From the NCBI GenBank assembly GCA_029238215.1, contig JAQWGN010000008.1, positions 1 through 64,000 on the forward strand: a DNA stretch of 64,000 bases. The letters run 5' to 3'. Made by a program: the position numbers and the translations under genes. Shown one piece after another: positions 37,438 through 46,066 of this stretch (the stretch's first letter is position 1; each line of letters opens with the position of its first letter). This DNA comes from Flavobacteriaceae bacterium (GTDB lineage Bacteria; Bacteroidota; Bacteroidia; Flavobacteriales; Flavobacteriaceae). The notes below the pieces were generated by a model that saw only the letters and a list, made by a program, of their open reading frames with translations, had not been told where the DNA came from and did not search any database.

Positions 37438-40239
37438 ATGGCACAAAAACGATTATTCCTCCTAGACGCATATGCACTTATTTTTCGTGGGTATTATGCT
37501 TTTATTAAAAACCCTCGCATCAATTCTAAAGGTATGGACACCAGTGCCATATTGGGCTTTACCAATTCGCTTTTCGACGTAATTAAACGCGAACGACCCG
37601 ATCATTTGGCCGTTGCTTTTGATAAAGGAGGATCAAAAGTCCGCAATGAACTATTTACCGATTACAAAGCCAATCGATCAGAAACTCCTGAGGCCATCAA
37701 AATTGCGGTACCCTACATCCAAAACTTACTTAGAGCCTTAAATATTCCTGTTGTTGAATTGGAAGGCTTTGAAGCAGATGACATCATTGGTACACTCGCC
37801 AAACAGGCCGAAAAAGAAGCTTTTCAGGTATTTATGGTAACTCCTGATAAAGATTTCGCGCAGTTGGTCTCAGAAAATATCTTTATGTACCGCCCAGCAC
37901 GTATGGGGAATGGGATTGAAATATGGGGAATCCCTGAAGTTCAAAAGAAGTTTGAGATAGAGCGTCCAGAACAAGTCATTGATTATTTGGGCATGATGGG
38001 CGATGCGGTAGATAACATTCCTGGACTCCCTGGAGTTGGCGATAAAACTGCAAAAAAGTTTTTAGCGCAATACGGTAGTATGGAGGCACTTTTGGAAAAT
38101 ACGGCAGACCTAAAGGGTAAAATGAAAGAACGTGTTGAGGCCAACAAAGAATTGGGTATTTTGTCCAAAAAACTCGCCCGGATTTTACTCGATGTTCCCG
38201 TACAATTTGATGCAGAGTCTTATATTCTTAGTGAGCCTGATGTGGAAGCCGTACGTTCCATTTTTTTAGAACTTGAATTTAGACGCCTAAGCGAATCTTT
38301 TGTTAAAATATTTAGTCCAGCACAAGCTGCTGAAACCCCCAAAGAAGCCGAGAAACAGGCGCCTGCAATGGCATTTGACTTGTTTAATCAACCTGGTGGT
38401 GGGCAAGCCGAAAGCGTTTCAGCATTTAAGTCGTTAGCCTCCACAGCGCACCACTACCAATGCGTAAGTACCGAAATGGAACTTAGGTTGTTGCTTAAAA
38501 CCCTTATGCAACAAAAAAGCGTGTGCTTTGATACGGAAACTACAGGTCTTGACCCCATAACGGCTGAACTCGTGGGAATTGCCTTTTGTTGGAAAGCGCA
38601 TACCGGCTACTATGTTCCTATTTCGGAAAACGAAAAAGAGCGTAACGACACCCTTGAAACCCTAAAACCATTTTTTGCCGACGTTGCAATAGAAAAGGTT
38701 GGACAAAATTTAAAGTTTGATATTAAAGTTATGCAGCAACAAGGCGTCATAATTAAAGGTCCGTTGTTTGACACCATGCTTGCGCATTATATAATCAACC
38801 CCGATATGCGCCACAATATGGATGTTTTAGCTGAAACTTATTTAGGATATCAGCCCAAGCCCATTACTGACTTGATTGGAAAAAAAGGGAAAAATCAAGG
38901 TTCGATGCGCGATGTTCCTTTGGATCAACAAACGGAATATGCTGCCGAAGATGCTGATATTACCTGGCAACTTAAAGAACATTTTGAAGTCGAACTAGGC
39001 AAAAACGAACAAAGAAGGCTATTGGACGACGTAGAGCATCCGTTGGTAGGAGTGCTTGCCGCTATGGAACTGGCAGGAATTGGGATTGATGTACCGTACT
39101 TGAATACCATGGCTAAACAATTAGATCAAGAAGCCAAGGCATTAGAAGCACGTGTTTTTGAACAAGCGGGAGAAACATTTAACCTCGCCTCGCCAAAGCA
39201 ACTCGGAATTGTTTTATTTGACAAACTAAAGCTTGTAGACAAACCCAAGAAAACAAAAACAGGACAATACTCCACGGCTGAAGATGTGTTGTCTTCCTTA
39301 GCAAAGGACCATTCAATAATAGCGGATATTTTGGAATGGCGAAGTGTCCAAAAACTAAACAACACCTATGTTTCTGCTTTGCCTAACGAAGTAAATCCTA
39401 AAACACAACGCATCCATACAATATATAACCAAGCGGTAGCTGCAACGGGCAGGCTCAGTAGCAACCACCCTAACTTGCAAAATATCCCTATTAGAACTCC
39501 ACGAGGGCAACAAGTGCGAAAAGCCTTTGTAGCCAAGGATGCAAACCATGTGTTGGTCGCTGCAGATTACTCCCAAATTGAGCTTCGTATTATCGCATCA
39601 TTAAGCGAAGATCCAAACATGTTGGCTGCCTTTCAAAACAACGAAGACATTCATGCCGCCACGGCAGCTCGAGTTTTTGGCGTGCCCTTAGACCAAGTAA
39701 CCAGAGAGCAACGTAGCCAAGCCAAAACAGTAAACTTTGGAATCATTTATGGTGTGTCTGCATTTGGGCTTAGTAACCAAACGACGCTTAATCGCACTGA
39801 GGCTAAAACGCTTATCGATGCCTATTATGAAAGTTATCCTAAGCTTAGAGAATACATGAGCGATCAAGTAAACTTTGCTCGTGAGAACGGCTATGTGGCT
39901 ACGGTTTTGGGTAGAAGACGTTATCTAAAAGATATAAACTCACAGAATGCTATTGTGCGTGGTGCTGCTGAACGGAATGCTGTAAATGCGCCCATTCAAG
40001 GAAGTGCTGCGGATATTATTAAACTTGCCATGCTGCGGATTCATGACCGTATGCAAAATGAGCAATTCCAAGCGCAAATGCTGCTACAGGTACATGATGA
40101 ACTGGTGTTTGAGTGCCCAAAAACAGAATTAGAGGCCTTAAAAAAACTTATAAAAACCTCGATGGAAGAGGCCTATTCACTTCGTGTACCATTGACTGTA
40201 GATATTGGGATTGGGGACAATTGGCTAGAGGCGCATTGA
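37438..40239 (+). CDS. polA: DNA polymerase I
   Basis: Repair and Okazaki-fragment polymerase (933 residues). The N-terminal 5' nuclease domain starts MAQKRLFLLDAYALIFRGYY and has the helix-hairpin-helix GLPGVGDKTAKKFLAQYG. The central 3'-5' exonuclease domain has an intact CFDTETTGLD motif and YAAEDADITWQL, so proofreading is expected. The C-terminal polymerase has AADYSQIELRI (motif A), the RSQAKTVNFGIIYGVSAFGL helix (motif B) and LLQVHDELVFE (motif C). The ATG at 37438 is chosen over an upstream in-frame codon at 37405 because the family starts here. Divergent from the thioredoxin-like gene. Confidence 0.97.
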   Translation: MAQKRLFLLDAYALIFRGYYAFIKNPRINSKGMDTSAILGFTNSLFDVIKRERPDHLAVAFDKGGSKVRNELFTDYKANRSETPEAIKIAVPYIQNLLRALNIPVVELEGFEADDIIGTLAKQAEKEAFQVFMVTPDKDFAQLVSENIFMYRPARMGNGIEIWGIPEVQKKFEIERPEQVIDYLGMMGDAVDNIPGLPGVGDKTAKKFLAQYGSMEALLENTADLKGKMKERVEANKELGILSKKLARILLDVPVQFDAESYILSEPDVEAVRSIFLELEFRRLSESFVKIFSPAQAAETPKEAEKQAPAMAFDLFNQPGGGQAESVSAFKSLASTAHHYQCVSTEMELRLLLKTLMQQKSVCFDTETTGLDPITAELVGIAFCWKAHTGYYVPISENEKERNDTLETLKPFFADVAIEKVGQNLKFDIKVMQQQGVIIKGPLFDTMLAHYIINPDMRHNMDVLAETYLGYQPKPITDLIGKKGKNQGSMRDVPLDQQTEYAAEDADITWQLKEHFEVELGKNEQRRLLDDVEHPLVGVLAAMELAGIGIDVPYLNTMAKQLDQEAKALEARVFEQAGETFNLASPKQLGIVLFDKLKLVDKPKKTKTGQYSTAEDVLSSLAKDHSIIADILEWRSVQKLNNTYVSALPNEVNPKTQRIHTIYNQAVAATGRLSSNHPNLQNIPIRTPRGQQVRKAFVAKDANHVLVAADYSQIELRIIASLSEDPNMLAAFQNNEDIHAATAARVFGVPLDQVTREQRSQAKTVNFGIIYGVSAFGLSNQTTLNRTEAKTLIDAYYESYPKLREYMSDQVNFARENGYVATVLGRRRYLKDINSQNAIVRGAAERNAVNAPIQGSAADIIKLAMLRIHDRMQNEQFQAQMLLQVHDELVFECPKTELEALKKLIKTSMEEAYSLRVPLTVDIGIGDNWLEAH

Positions 40240-40267
40240 TAGGCTTTAAACAAATCCAAAAATTGGG

Positions 40268-40298
40268 TTTGCATTATTGGGGATAGTTTGTACATTTG
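40268..40298 (+). promoter_or_regulatory. Strong promoter of rplM-rpsI
   Basis: TTTG at 40268-40271 and TACATTTG at 40291-40298 with a 19-base spacer, an exact match to the Bacteroidota -33/-7 consensus. The best promoter in the window. Confidence 0.85.
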
Positions 40299-40354
40299 CA
40301 GCCCGCTAAACAGAGGTATTTTCTGTTTTTTGGTAACGAGCAAAAACATATCCT
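40299..40354 (+). promoter_or_regulatory. Structured leader of rplM
   Basis: The roughly 50-base leader contains AAACAGA-GGTATTT-TCTGTTT (40308-40328), a seven-pair hairpin followed by more T residues, like a small attenuator. L13 leaders have been described in Bacteroidia; whether this is the same element needs a covariance-model search. Autoregulation by L13 is an inference. Confidence 0.5.
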
Positions 40355-40810
40355 GTGGACTCATTAAGTTATAAAACCGTATCCATCAACAAGCAAAACG
40401 CTGATAAACAGTGGGTTGTAGTTGATGCCGCCGACCAAATTTTAGGTCGCTTTTCGTCTAAAGTAGCCAAGCTGCTACGTGGTAAGTACAAGCCTAGCTT
40501 TACCCCTCACGTAGATTGTGGCGATAACGTAATTGTTATCAATGCAGAAAAAATCAAGCTTACTGGCAACAAATGGACCGATAAAACCTATATCCGCCAC
40601 ACAGGCTATCCTGGTGGACAACGTTCGCTAACTGCTATTGAGGTCTTTGAAAAAGATCCAAACCGCGTGGTTGAAAAAGCCGTGAAGGGTATGCTTCCAA
40701 AAAACAAATTAGGCGCTGAGCTGTTCCGCAACTTATACGTTGTTACGGGTGCAGAGCACGCTCACGGGGGTCAAAAACCCACAGAACTAAACATCAACGA
40801 GTTAAACTAA
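40355..40810 (+). CDS. rplM: 50S ribosomal protein L13
   Basis: Large-subunit protein bound early in 50S assembly (151 residues, family length). Motifs include WVVVDAADQILGRFSSKVAKLLRGK (quoted in part), FTPHVDCGDNVIVINAEKI, YIRHTGYPGG and the MLPKNKLG segment. Start is GTG at 40355, giving MDSLSYKTVSINK, which aligns with flavobacterial L13 starts; no ATG fits. It is one base ahead of rpsI, the universal L13-S9 pair. It is driven by the consensus promoter at 40268-40298. Confidence 0.97.
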   Translation: MDSLSYKTVSINKQNADKQWVVVDAADQILGRFSSKVAKLLRGKYKPSFTPHVDCGDNVIVINAEKIKLTGNKWTDKTYIRHTGYPGGQRSLTAIEVFEKDPNRVVEKAVKGMLPKNKLGAELFRNLYVVTGAEHAHGGQKPTELNINELN

Positions 40811-40811
40811 T

Positions 40812-41198
40812 ATGGAAACCATCCACAAAATTGGTCGTCGCAAAACAGCCATAGCCAGAATATTCCTTTCAGAAGGAAAAGGTGAAATCACGGTAAATAA
40901 AAAACCATTGGCCGAATATTTTGCGCCAGCGACACTACAATACAAAGTAAATCAACCTTTTGCCTTAACAGAAACTGCAGGTCAATATAACCTAAAAGTG
41001 ACTGTTGTAGGTGGAGGACCTAACGGCCAAGCTGAAGCAGTTCGCTTAGCAATATCCCGTGCGCTTTGTTCAATTGATGAAGAATATCGTACCGTGCTTA
41101 AGCCTGAAGGCCTGCTTACTCGTGATCCTAGAATGGTTGAGCGTAAAAAATTCGGTCAAAAGAAAGCACGTAAGAAATTCCAATTCTCGAAACGTTAA
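40812..41198 (+). CDS. rpsI: 30S ribosomal protein S9
   Basis: Small-subunit protein whose C-terminal tail reaches the P-site tRNA (128 residues). It has IGRRKTAIARIFLSEGKGEI at the start, the GGGPNGQAEAVRLAISRAL core and the basic C-terminal RKKFQFSKR ending in the conserved Lys-Arg. Co-transcribed with rplM, one base after it. Confidence 0.98.
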   Translation: METIHKIGRRKTAIARIFLSEGKGEITVNKKPLAEYFAPATLQYKVNQPFALTETAGQYNLKVTVVGGGPNGQAEAVRLAISRALCSIDEEYRTVLKPEGLLTRDPRMVERKKFGQKKARKKFQFSKR

Positions 41199-41337
41199 GA
41201 GTACCGTTGCGTTTACGCAACATCAAGTTCATTTAAATATCATTAATTTGTTGCCATTAGTTTAGCATCTAAATAGCCAAGGCCGAACAACTCGCCACTT
41301 GGATATTGCTAATCAGGGAACGTAAACTATTACAACA
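41199..41337 (+). promoter_or_regulatory. rpsI-rpsB spacer: hairpin and candidate S2 leader
   Basis: A first hairpin GTTGCG-TTTA-CGCAAC (about 41208-41223) follows rpsI. A near-consensus -7 box TTAATTTG is at 41243-41250. After it a nested structure is visible: outer stem TTAGCA (41262-41267) with TGCTAA (41307-41312) and inner stem CCAAG (41277-41281) with CTTGG (41298-41302). This looks like a structured leader of rpsB-tsf. Regulation by S2 is inferred only. Confidence 0.5.
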
Positions 41338-42321
41338 ATGTCTAAAATAGAAGTCAAAGACCTATTAACTGCCGGAGTGCATTTTGGTCACCTTACCCGC
41401 AAGTGGAACCCCAATATGGCGCCATATATTTATATGGAACGCAACGGGATTCACATTATCAACCTATACAAATCGGTTGCTAAAATTGAAGAAGCAAACG
41501 AAGCCCTAAAGAAAATCGCTGCTTCTGGTCGCAAAATCTTATTTGTTGCCACAAAAAAACAAGCAAAAGATATCGTTTCTGAAAAAGTAGCGAATGTAAA
41601 CATGCCGTATATCACAGAGCGCTGGCCTGGAGGGATGCTTACCAACTTTGTAACCATCCGTAAAGCTGTTAAAAAGATGGCCGCTATCGATAAAATGAAA
41701 GCAGATGGTACTTTTGAGACACTTTCTAAAAAAGAAAAATTACAAGTGAGTCGTTTACGTGCAAAACTCGAAAAGAACCTTGGCTCTATTTCTGACATGA
41801 CGCGTTTACCTGGTGCCTTATTTATTGTAGATACGCGCCGTGAGCACATTGCTGTTAAAGAAGCACAAAAACTGAATATTCCTATTTTTGCGATGGTAGA
41901 TACTAACGCAGATCCTAGAGAAGTAGATTATATCATCCCAGCAAACGATGATGCATCTAAATCGATTGACAAAATCATGACGCTTGTTACGGATGCTGTT
42001 GCAGAGGGACTTAAAGAACGTCAAAAAGACAAAACAGAAGCTGATGCTGCTGCAACTGAAGGTGAATTAGTAGCGCCAACAACAGAAGAAGTCGTTGCTG
42101 AAGCGGCTCAAGCAACAGAAGCTGTAGCGCCTGTCGAAACTACTAAAGAAGCTGTTGAAGAAGTTACTCCTGTTAAAGAAAAAGTTGCGGCTAAAAAGTC
42201 TGCTGCTAAAAAATCTGCTGCTAAAAAATCTGCTGCTAAAGCTAAGGAAGAAACTCCAGAAACTGAAGAAGCTGTTGCTCCTGAAGTAGAAACTGAAGAA
42301 CCAACTGAAGAAGACAACTAA
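41338..42321 (+). CDS. rpsB: 30S ribosomal protein S2 with long C-terminal extension
   Basis: Small-subunit protein S2 (327 residues against about 230-250 usual). The canonical part (1 to about 228) has LLTAGVHFGHLTRKWNPNM, ITERWPGGMLTNFVTIR, PGALFIVDTRREHIAVKEA and NIPIFAMVDTNADPREVDY. The extra 100 residues are acidic and Ala-rich, then contain three KKSAA repeats (nucleotides about 42189-42240) and an acidic end. The tail looks disordered. The gene is 11 bases ahead of tsf, a universal pairing. Confidence 0.97.
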   Translation: MSKIEVKDLLTAGVHFGHLTRKWNPNMAPYIYMERNGIHIINLYKSVAKIEEANEALKKIAASGRKILFVATKKQAKDIVSEKVANVNMPYITERWPGGMLTNFVTIRKAVKKMAAIDKMKADGTFETLSKKEKLQVSRLRAKLEKNLGSISDMTRLPGALFIVDTRREHIAVKEAQKLNIPIFAMVDTNADPREVDYIIPANDDASKSIDKIMTLVTDAVAEGLKERQKDKTEADAAATEGELVAPTTEEVVAEAAQATEAVAPVETTKEAVEEVTPVKEKVAAKKSAAKKSAAKKSAAKAKEETPETEEAVAPEVETEEPTEEDN

Positions 42322-42332
42322 TACAAAAAGCT

Positions 42333-43160
42333 ATGTCAAAAATTACTGCTGCTGAAGTAAATAAGCTGCGCAAATCAACAGGCGCAGGTATGATGGACTG
42401 TAAAAAAGCCTTGGTAGAAGCCGAAGGTGACTTTGAAGCTGCTATTGAATTCCTTCGTAAGAAAGGACAGAAAGTAGCTGCAAACCGTGCCGATCGCGAA
42501 TCGTCTGAAGGAGCTGTTATTGCTCGAGTAAACGACGACGCTACCGCTGGTGTTGTAGTTTCTATCAATTGTGAAACAGACTTTGTTGCCAAAAACGATA
42601 CCTATTTAGAACTTGCTAATAAAATGGCCGATATCGCCCTTGCGCATCGTTCAAAAGAAACTTTCTTGGCGGCTAGCTTTGAAGATGGGCTTACCGTTTC
42701 CGAAAAGCTAACCGAACAAACTGGTTTGATTGGAGAAAAAGTAGAAATTGGAGGATTTGAGCGTTTAGAAGCTCCTTTTGTTGGATCATACATCCACGCT
42801 GGAAATAAAATCGCAACACTTGTAAGCCTTTCAGCATCTGTTGAAGGAGCAGCTGAAGCGGCAAAAAATGTAGCCATGCAAGCCGCTGCTATGAATCCTA
42901 TAGCACTTAATGAAGATGGTGTTGATGCTGCCGTAATCGAAAAAGAAATTGAAATTGCAAAAGATCAATTGCGTCAAGAAGGCAAACCAGAAGCCATGCT
43001 TGATAACATTGCAAAAGGTAAAATCAAACGTTTCTTTAAAGATAACACCTTGGTAAATCAAGACTTTATTAAAGATGGCAAGCAGAGCGTCTCAGCTTAT
43101 GTTCAATCAGTACATGCTGATCTTACCGTAACAGGCTTTAAGCGTTTGGCGCTGGGATAA
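42333..43160 (+). CDS. tsf: Elongation factor Ts
   Basis: Guanine-nucleotide exchange factor for EF-Tu (275 residues). The N-terminal UBA-like domain is MSKITAAEVNKLRKSTGAGM followed by MDCKKAL. The exchange motif is CETDFVAKND at about 71-80, and the dimerisation region YIHAGNKIATLVSLS is near 150. Ends at a strong terminator (43187-43215). In operon with rpsB. Confidence 0.98.
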   Translation: MSKITAAEVNKLRKSTGAGMMDCKKALVEAEGDFEAAIEFLRKKGQKVAANRADRESSEGAVIARVNDDATAGVVVSINCETDFVAKNDTYLELANKMADIALAHRSKETFLAASFEDGLTVSEKLTEQTGLIGEKVEIGGFERLEAPFVGSYIHAGNKIATLVSLSASVEGAAEAAKNVAMQAAAMNPIALNEDGVDAAVIEKEIEIAKDQLRQEGKPEAMLDNIAKGKIKRFFKDNTLVNQDFIKDGKQSVSAYVQSVHADLTVTGFKRLALG

Positions 43161-43186
43161 TGCCAAAATCATGTTAAAGTATTCAT

Positions 43187-43215
43187 AAAGACCTCCACCT
43201 TGGAGGTCTTTTTTT
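43187..43215 (+). terminator. Terminator of rpsB-tsf
   Basis: Perfect 11-base stem AAAGACCTCCA / TGGAGGTCTTT with a CCT loop, followed by a run of T residues, 26 bases after the tsf stop. Confidence 0.93.
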
Positions 43216-43244
43216 ATATTGGCAATTCCAAATTATTTAACCTA

Positions 43245-44672
43245 ATGAGAAATACTCTTTTCTTTTTATGCTTTTCATCGCTGTTTAGTACTTATGGTCA
43301 GCACATAACTGTTTTGGACAGCCTAACACAAGCTCCAATACCATTTGTTCATGTATTCGACGGTACAAAAGGCGTTATTGCTAGTGCAAATGGAGCATTT
43401 TTTTGGAAAGAAGGTACGCAAACCGATACCTTGTCCTTATCCTGTATGGGCTATACCACAAAAACAATTGCTGTTTTACAACTTAAAGACAGTATATACC
43501 TACTCCCAAAAACAGTAGCATTAACAGAAATTGTGGTGTCAAATAAGGTGCTGAGTGGGAAAGAGATTATTGAGCGAGTAATTCAAAATACTTCTCAAAA
43601 TATGGATTTTGGTCTATCTTCAAGCGAGGTATTTATCCGTACAAAGGGGAGCAACGACATCCAAAAAATGGATATTGAAATTAATAAGTCAACTGTAAAG
43701 GAATTAGATCAATCTTTTGTGGATGAAATCTTACAGGAAGTTCCTAAAAAAGAGCATTGGTCGTCTTTTTCTAGAAGCAACTGGTTACGAGACAATAGTG
43801 GCCTAAAACTCCATAAACTAAAAGTGACACAGGCAGCAACCTTACTCGACTCAATCAATGAAGCGGCCTACGTTTCTATAGAAGAAACCATGTCAAGCAT
43901 CCTTAAAAAAAGAGTGAAAAAAGACTCCTATTTTAAGGTAAAGTCGGGTCCACTTATTGCAACCAAGGTTGAAAATGATTTTGCCGAACCGGTAGACTCA
44001 ATAGCCAATGACAGCAATGCGCTAACACCGAAACAATATGCCAAAAGACAGCTTGGCACCCTTCAACAGTTGGCCATCACAAAACTATTTGAAGAAAAAT
44101 CCTGGGTATTGCCTTTTTTGGTTAAGCTCCGAAAATACAGTTTTGTTAACGAAGGGGTTGTCTATGATTTAGGAACGCCAACCTTTAAGGTGCGATTTAC
44201 TTCAACCAATAAAAAAGATTACAGCGGATACCTCCTAGTTGATGTTGAAGACTTTGGGGTTCGCAAAATATCCTACCAAAGCAACGAACATGAAAAAAGG
44301 ATTAAATTATTTGGCTTGTTCTATAAGGGAAAGCTAACCAATAGAACTTATCTGTTTGTCAAAAATCAATTGGGAAAATACACTTTATATTATCTTGGAA
44401 ATGAATATCAAACCCAAACTGGAATGACAAGACCGTTTAAAATTATTGAAAAAAATAAAATAGTAAAGGGAAGAAATCGACAAAACGTACTGTCCATGGA
44501 TGTAAATGTAAGCATGAAAAATATTGAAAAACAAAACATCTATTTTAACTCATTCACTTCTATCTCTAAAGAAGAATTTGATGCCTTTACATTTGAGCAT
44601 ACCGTAACACCTATTGATTTCTTCTCTATAGAAGCCGTTCGTGAATCTATGCCTAGCTTTCCTGTAGAATAG
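43245..44672 (+). CDS. Secreted protein with carboxypeptidase regulatory-like N-terminal domain
   Basis: A 475-residue exported protein. A signal peptide (MRNTLFFLCFSSLFSTYGQ, 1-19) is followed by a beta-sandwich of the CarboxypepD_reg-like type (about 20-95: ITVLDSLTQAPIPFVHVFDG, SLSCMGYTTKTIAV). This domain is often found at the start of Bacteroidota outer-membrane proteins. The rest has regular beta content (YSGYLLVDVEDFGVRKISYQ and similar) but no match I recognise. The frame opens at 43200, inside the tsf terminator, so the ATG at 43245 with its signal peptide is used. Lies alone between tsf and pyrH. Function unknown; probably periplasmic or outer-membrane associated. Confidence 0.8.
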   Translation: MRNTLFFLCFSSLFSTYGQHITVLDSLTQAPIPFVHVFDGTKGVIASANGAFFWKEGTQTDTLSLSCMGYTTKTIAVLQLKDSIYLLPKTVALTEIVVSNKVLSGKEIIERVIQNTSQNMDFGLSSSEVFIRTKGSNDIQKMDIEINKSTVKELDQSFVDEILQEVPKKEHWSSFSRSNWLRDNSGLKLHKLKVTQAATLLDSINEAAYVSIEETMSSILKKRVKKDSYFKVKSGPLIATKVENDFAEPVDSIANDSNALTPKQYAKRQLGTLQQLAITKLFEEKSWVLPFLVKLRKYSFVNEGVVYDLGTPTFKVRFTSTNKKDYSGYLLVDVEDFGVRKISYQSNEHEKRIKLFGLFYKGKLTNRTYLFVKNQLGKYTLYYLGNEYQTQTGMTRPFKIIEKNKIVKGRNRQNVLSMDVNVSMKNIEKQNIYFNSFTSISKEEFDAFTFEHTVTPIDFFSIEAVRESMPSFPVE

Positions 44673-44757
44673 GTATTGCCAAAATCGTGAAAATACTCGT
44701 TCGTATCTACTTCTGTTAATGCAAATTATCTTTCATTACGTATCCCAACGAACTTGT

Positions 44758-44765
44758 TATATTTG
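44758..44765 (+). promoter_or_regulatory. -7 box of pyrH-frr
   Basis: TATATTTG, exact consensus, 14 bases before the pyrH ATG, with TTTC about 23 bases upstream as a weak -33 element. Confidence 0.65.
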
Positions 44766-44779
44766 CATAAACTCATTCC

Positions 44780-45487
44780 ATGCAATACAAACGAATTCTT
44801 TTAAAATTAAGTGGTGAAGCCCTAATGGGTGATCGCAACCACGGCATAGACCCAAAACGTTTGTCTGAATATGCACAAGACATTAAAGGAATTGTAGGTA
44901 TGGGTGTTGAAGTAGCTATTGTTATTGGAGGAGGTAATATTTTCCGTGGTGTTGCTGCTGCAAGCAACGGCATGGATCGTGTACAAGGCGATTATATGGG
45001 CATGCTTGCTACTTGCATCAACGGGATGGCTTTGCAAAGTGCTTTAGAAGATGCCGATGTTCCTACCAGACTACAAACGGCACTTAAAATTGAAGCGATT
45101 GCCGAGCCTTATATTAAACGTCGTGCCGTTCGTCATTTAGAAAAAGGGCGTGTTGTAATCTTTGGTGCAGGTACTGGTAATCCATTTTTCACCACTGATT
45201 CCGCAGCCGTACTACGAGCTATAGAAGTAGGCGCTGACGTAATTCTGAAAGGGACTCGTGTTGATGGTATTTACACTGCTGACCCTGAAAAAGATAAATC
45301 GGCTGAAAAATTTGAAAACATCTCTTTTAAAGATGTGTTAAGTAAAGGATTAAAAGTTATGGACATGACAGCCTTTACGCTAAGTCAAGAAAACGAACTG
45401 CCTATTATTGTATTTGATATGAATAAGCCTGGCAACCTAAAAAAAGCTGTAATGGGAGAACCCATTGGAACGCTTGTAAACCTATAA
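44780..45487 (+). CDS. pyrH: UMP kinase
   Basis: Phosphorylates UMP to UDP in pyrimidine nucleotide synthesis (235 residues, amino-acid kinase family, hexameric in bacteria). Motifs: [14 protein letters not shown] at the start, [30 protein letters not shown] and [16 protein letters not shown]. It is followed three bases later by frr, the common pyrH-frr pair, and has its own promoter at 44758-44765. Confidence 0.97.
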   Translation: MQYKRILLKLSGEALMGDRNHGIDPKRLSEYAQDIKGIVGMGVEVAIVIGGGNIFRGVAAASNGMDRVQGDYMGMLATCINGMALQSALEDADVPTRLQTALKIEAIAEPYIKRRAVRHLEKGRVVIFGAGTGNPFFTTDSAAVLRAIEVGADVILKGTRVDGIYTADPEKDKSAEKFENISFKDVLSKGLKVMDMTAFTLSQENELPIIVFDMNKPGNLKKAVMGEPIGTLVNL

Positions 45488-45490
45488 CTT

Positions 45491-46045
45491 ATGGAAGAAG
45501 AATTATCCTTTGTACTTGAAACCATAGAAGAGGCCATGAACAAGGCCCTTGAACATTTAGACAAATCATTTATCAATATTCGTGCAGGCAAGGCTAATCC
45601 TGTAATGCTCTCTACGGTAAAAGTGGATTATTATGGAACCCTAACTTCTTTAAGTCAGGTTGCTAATATAAATACTCCCGATGCGCAAACCCTTTCAGTG
45701 CAGCCTTGGGAAAAAAGTCTTATCCCTGAAATTGAAAAGGCCATAATGGTGGCCAACTTGGGCTTTAATCCCATGAACAACGGGGAATCGGTTATCATTA
45801 GTATACCTCCGCTTACTGAAGAACGCAGACGCGAGCTTGTAAAACTAGCCAAGGCCGAGGCCGAACATGCCAAGGTTGGTATTCGCAACGCTAGAAAAGA
45901 AGGAAATACAGAATTAAAAAAATTGGAGCTTTCGGAAGACGAACTTAAAAATGCTGAGGTTGATGTGCAAGAAACGACCAATCGTTTTATTTCCTCAATT
46001 GACGAGAACTATCAAGTGAAAGAAAAAGAAATCATGACCGTATAA
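45491..46045 (+). CDS. frr: Ribosome recycling factor
   Basis: Splits post-termination ribosomes together with EF-G (184 residues, family length). It has the SFINIRAGKANPVML motif, VDYYGTLTSLSQVANI, the PPLTEERRRELVKLAKAEAE helix and the IRNARKEGN region. Co-transcribed with pyrH and followed at 21 bases by an RND-type gene. Confidence 0.97.
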   Translation: MEEELSFVLETIEEAMNKALEHLDKSFINIRAGKANPVMLSTVKVDYYGTLTSLSQVANINTPDAQTLSVQPWEKSLIPEIEKAIMVANLGFNPMNNGESVIISIPPLTEERRRELVKLAKAEAEHAKVGIRNARKEGNTELKKLELSEDELKNAEVDVQETTNRFISSIDENYQVKEKEIMTV

Positions 46046-46066
46046 AGGTTGTGAATAACCATTGCT

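Noticed and set aside
40299-40354. Hairpin before rplM as a plain terminator of polA
   Set aside because: It lies after the strong rplM promoter, so it belongs to the rplM leader and not to the polA end.
43200-43244. Upstream start of the carboxypeptidase-regulatory-like gene
   Set aside because: It falls within the tsf terminator stem, and the later ATG starts a proper signal peptide.
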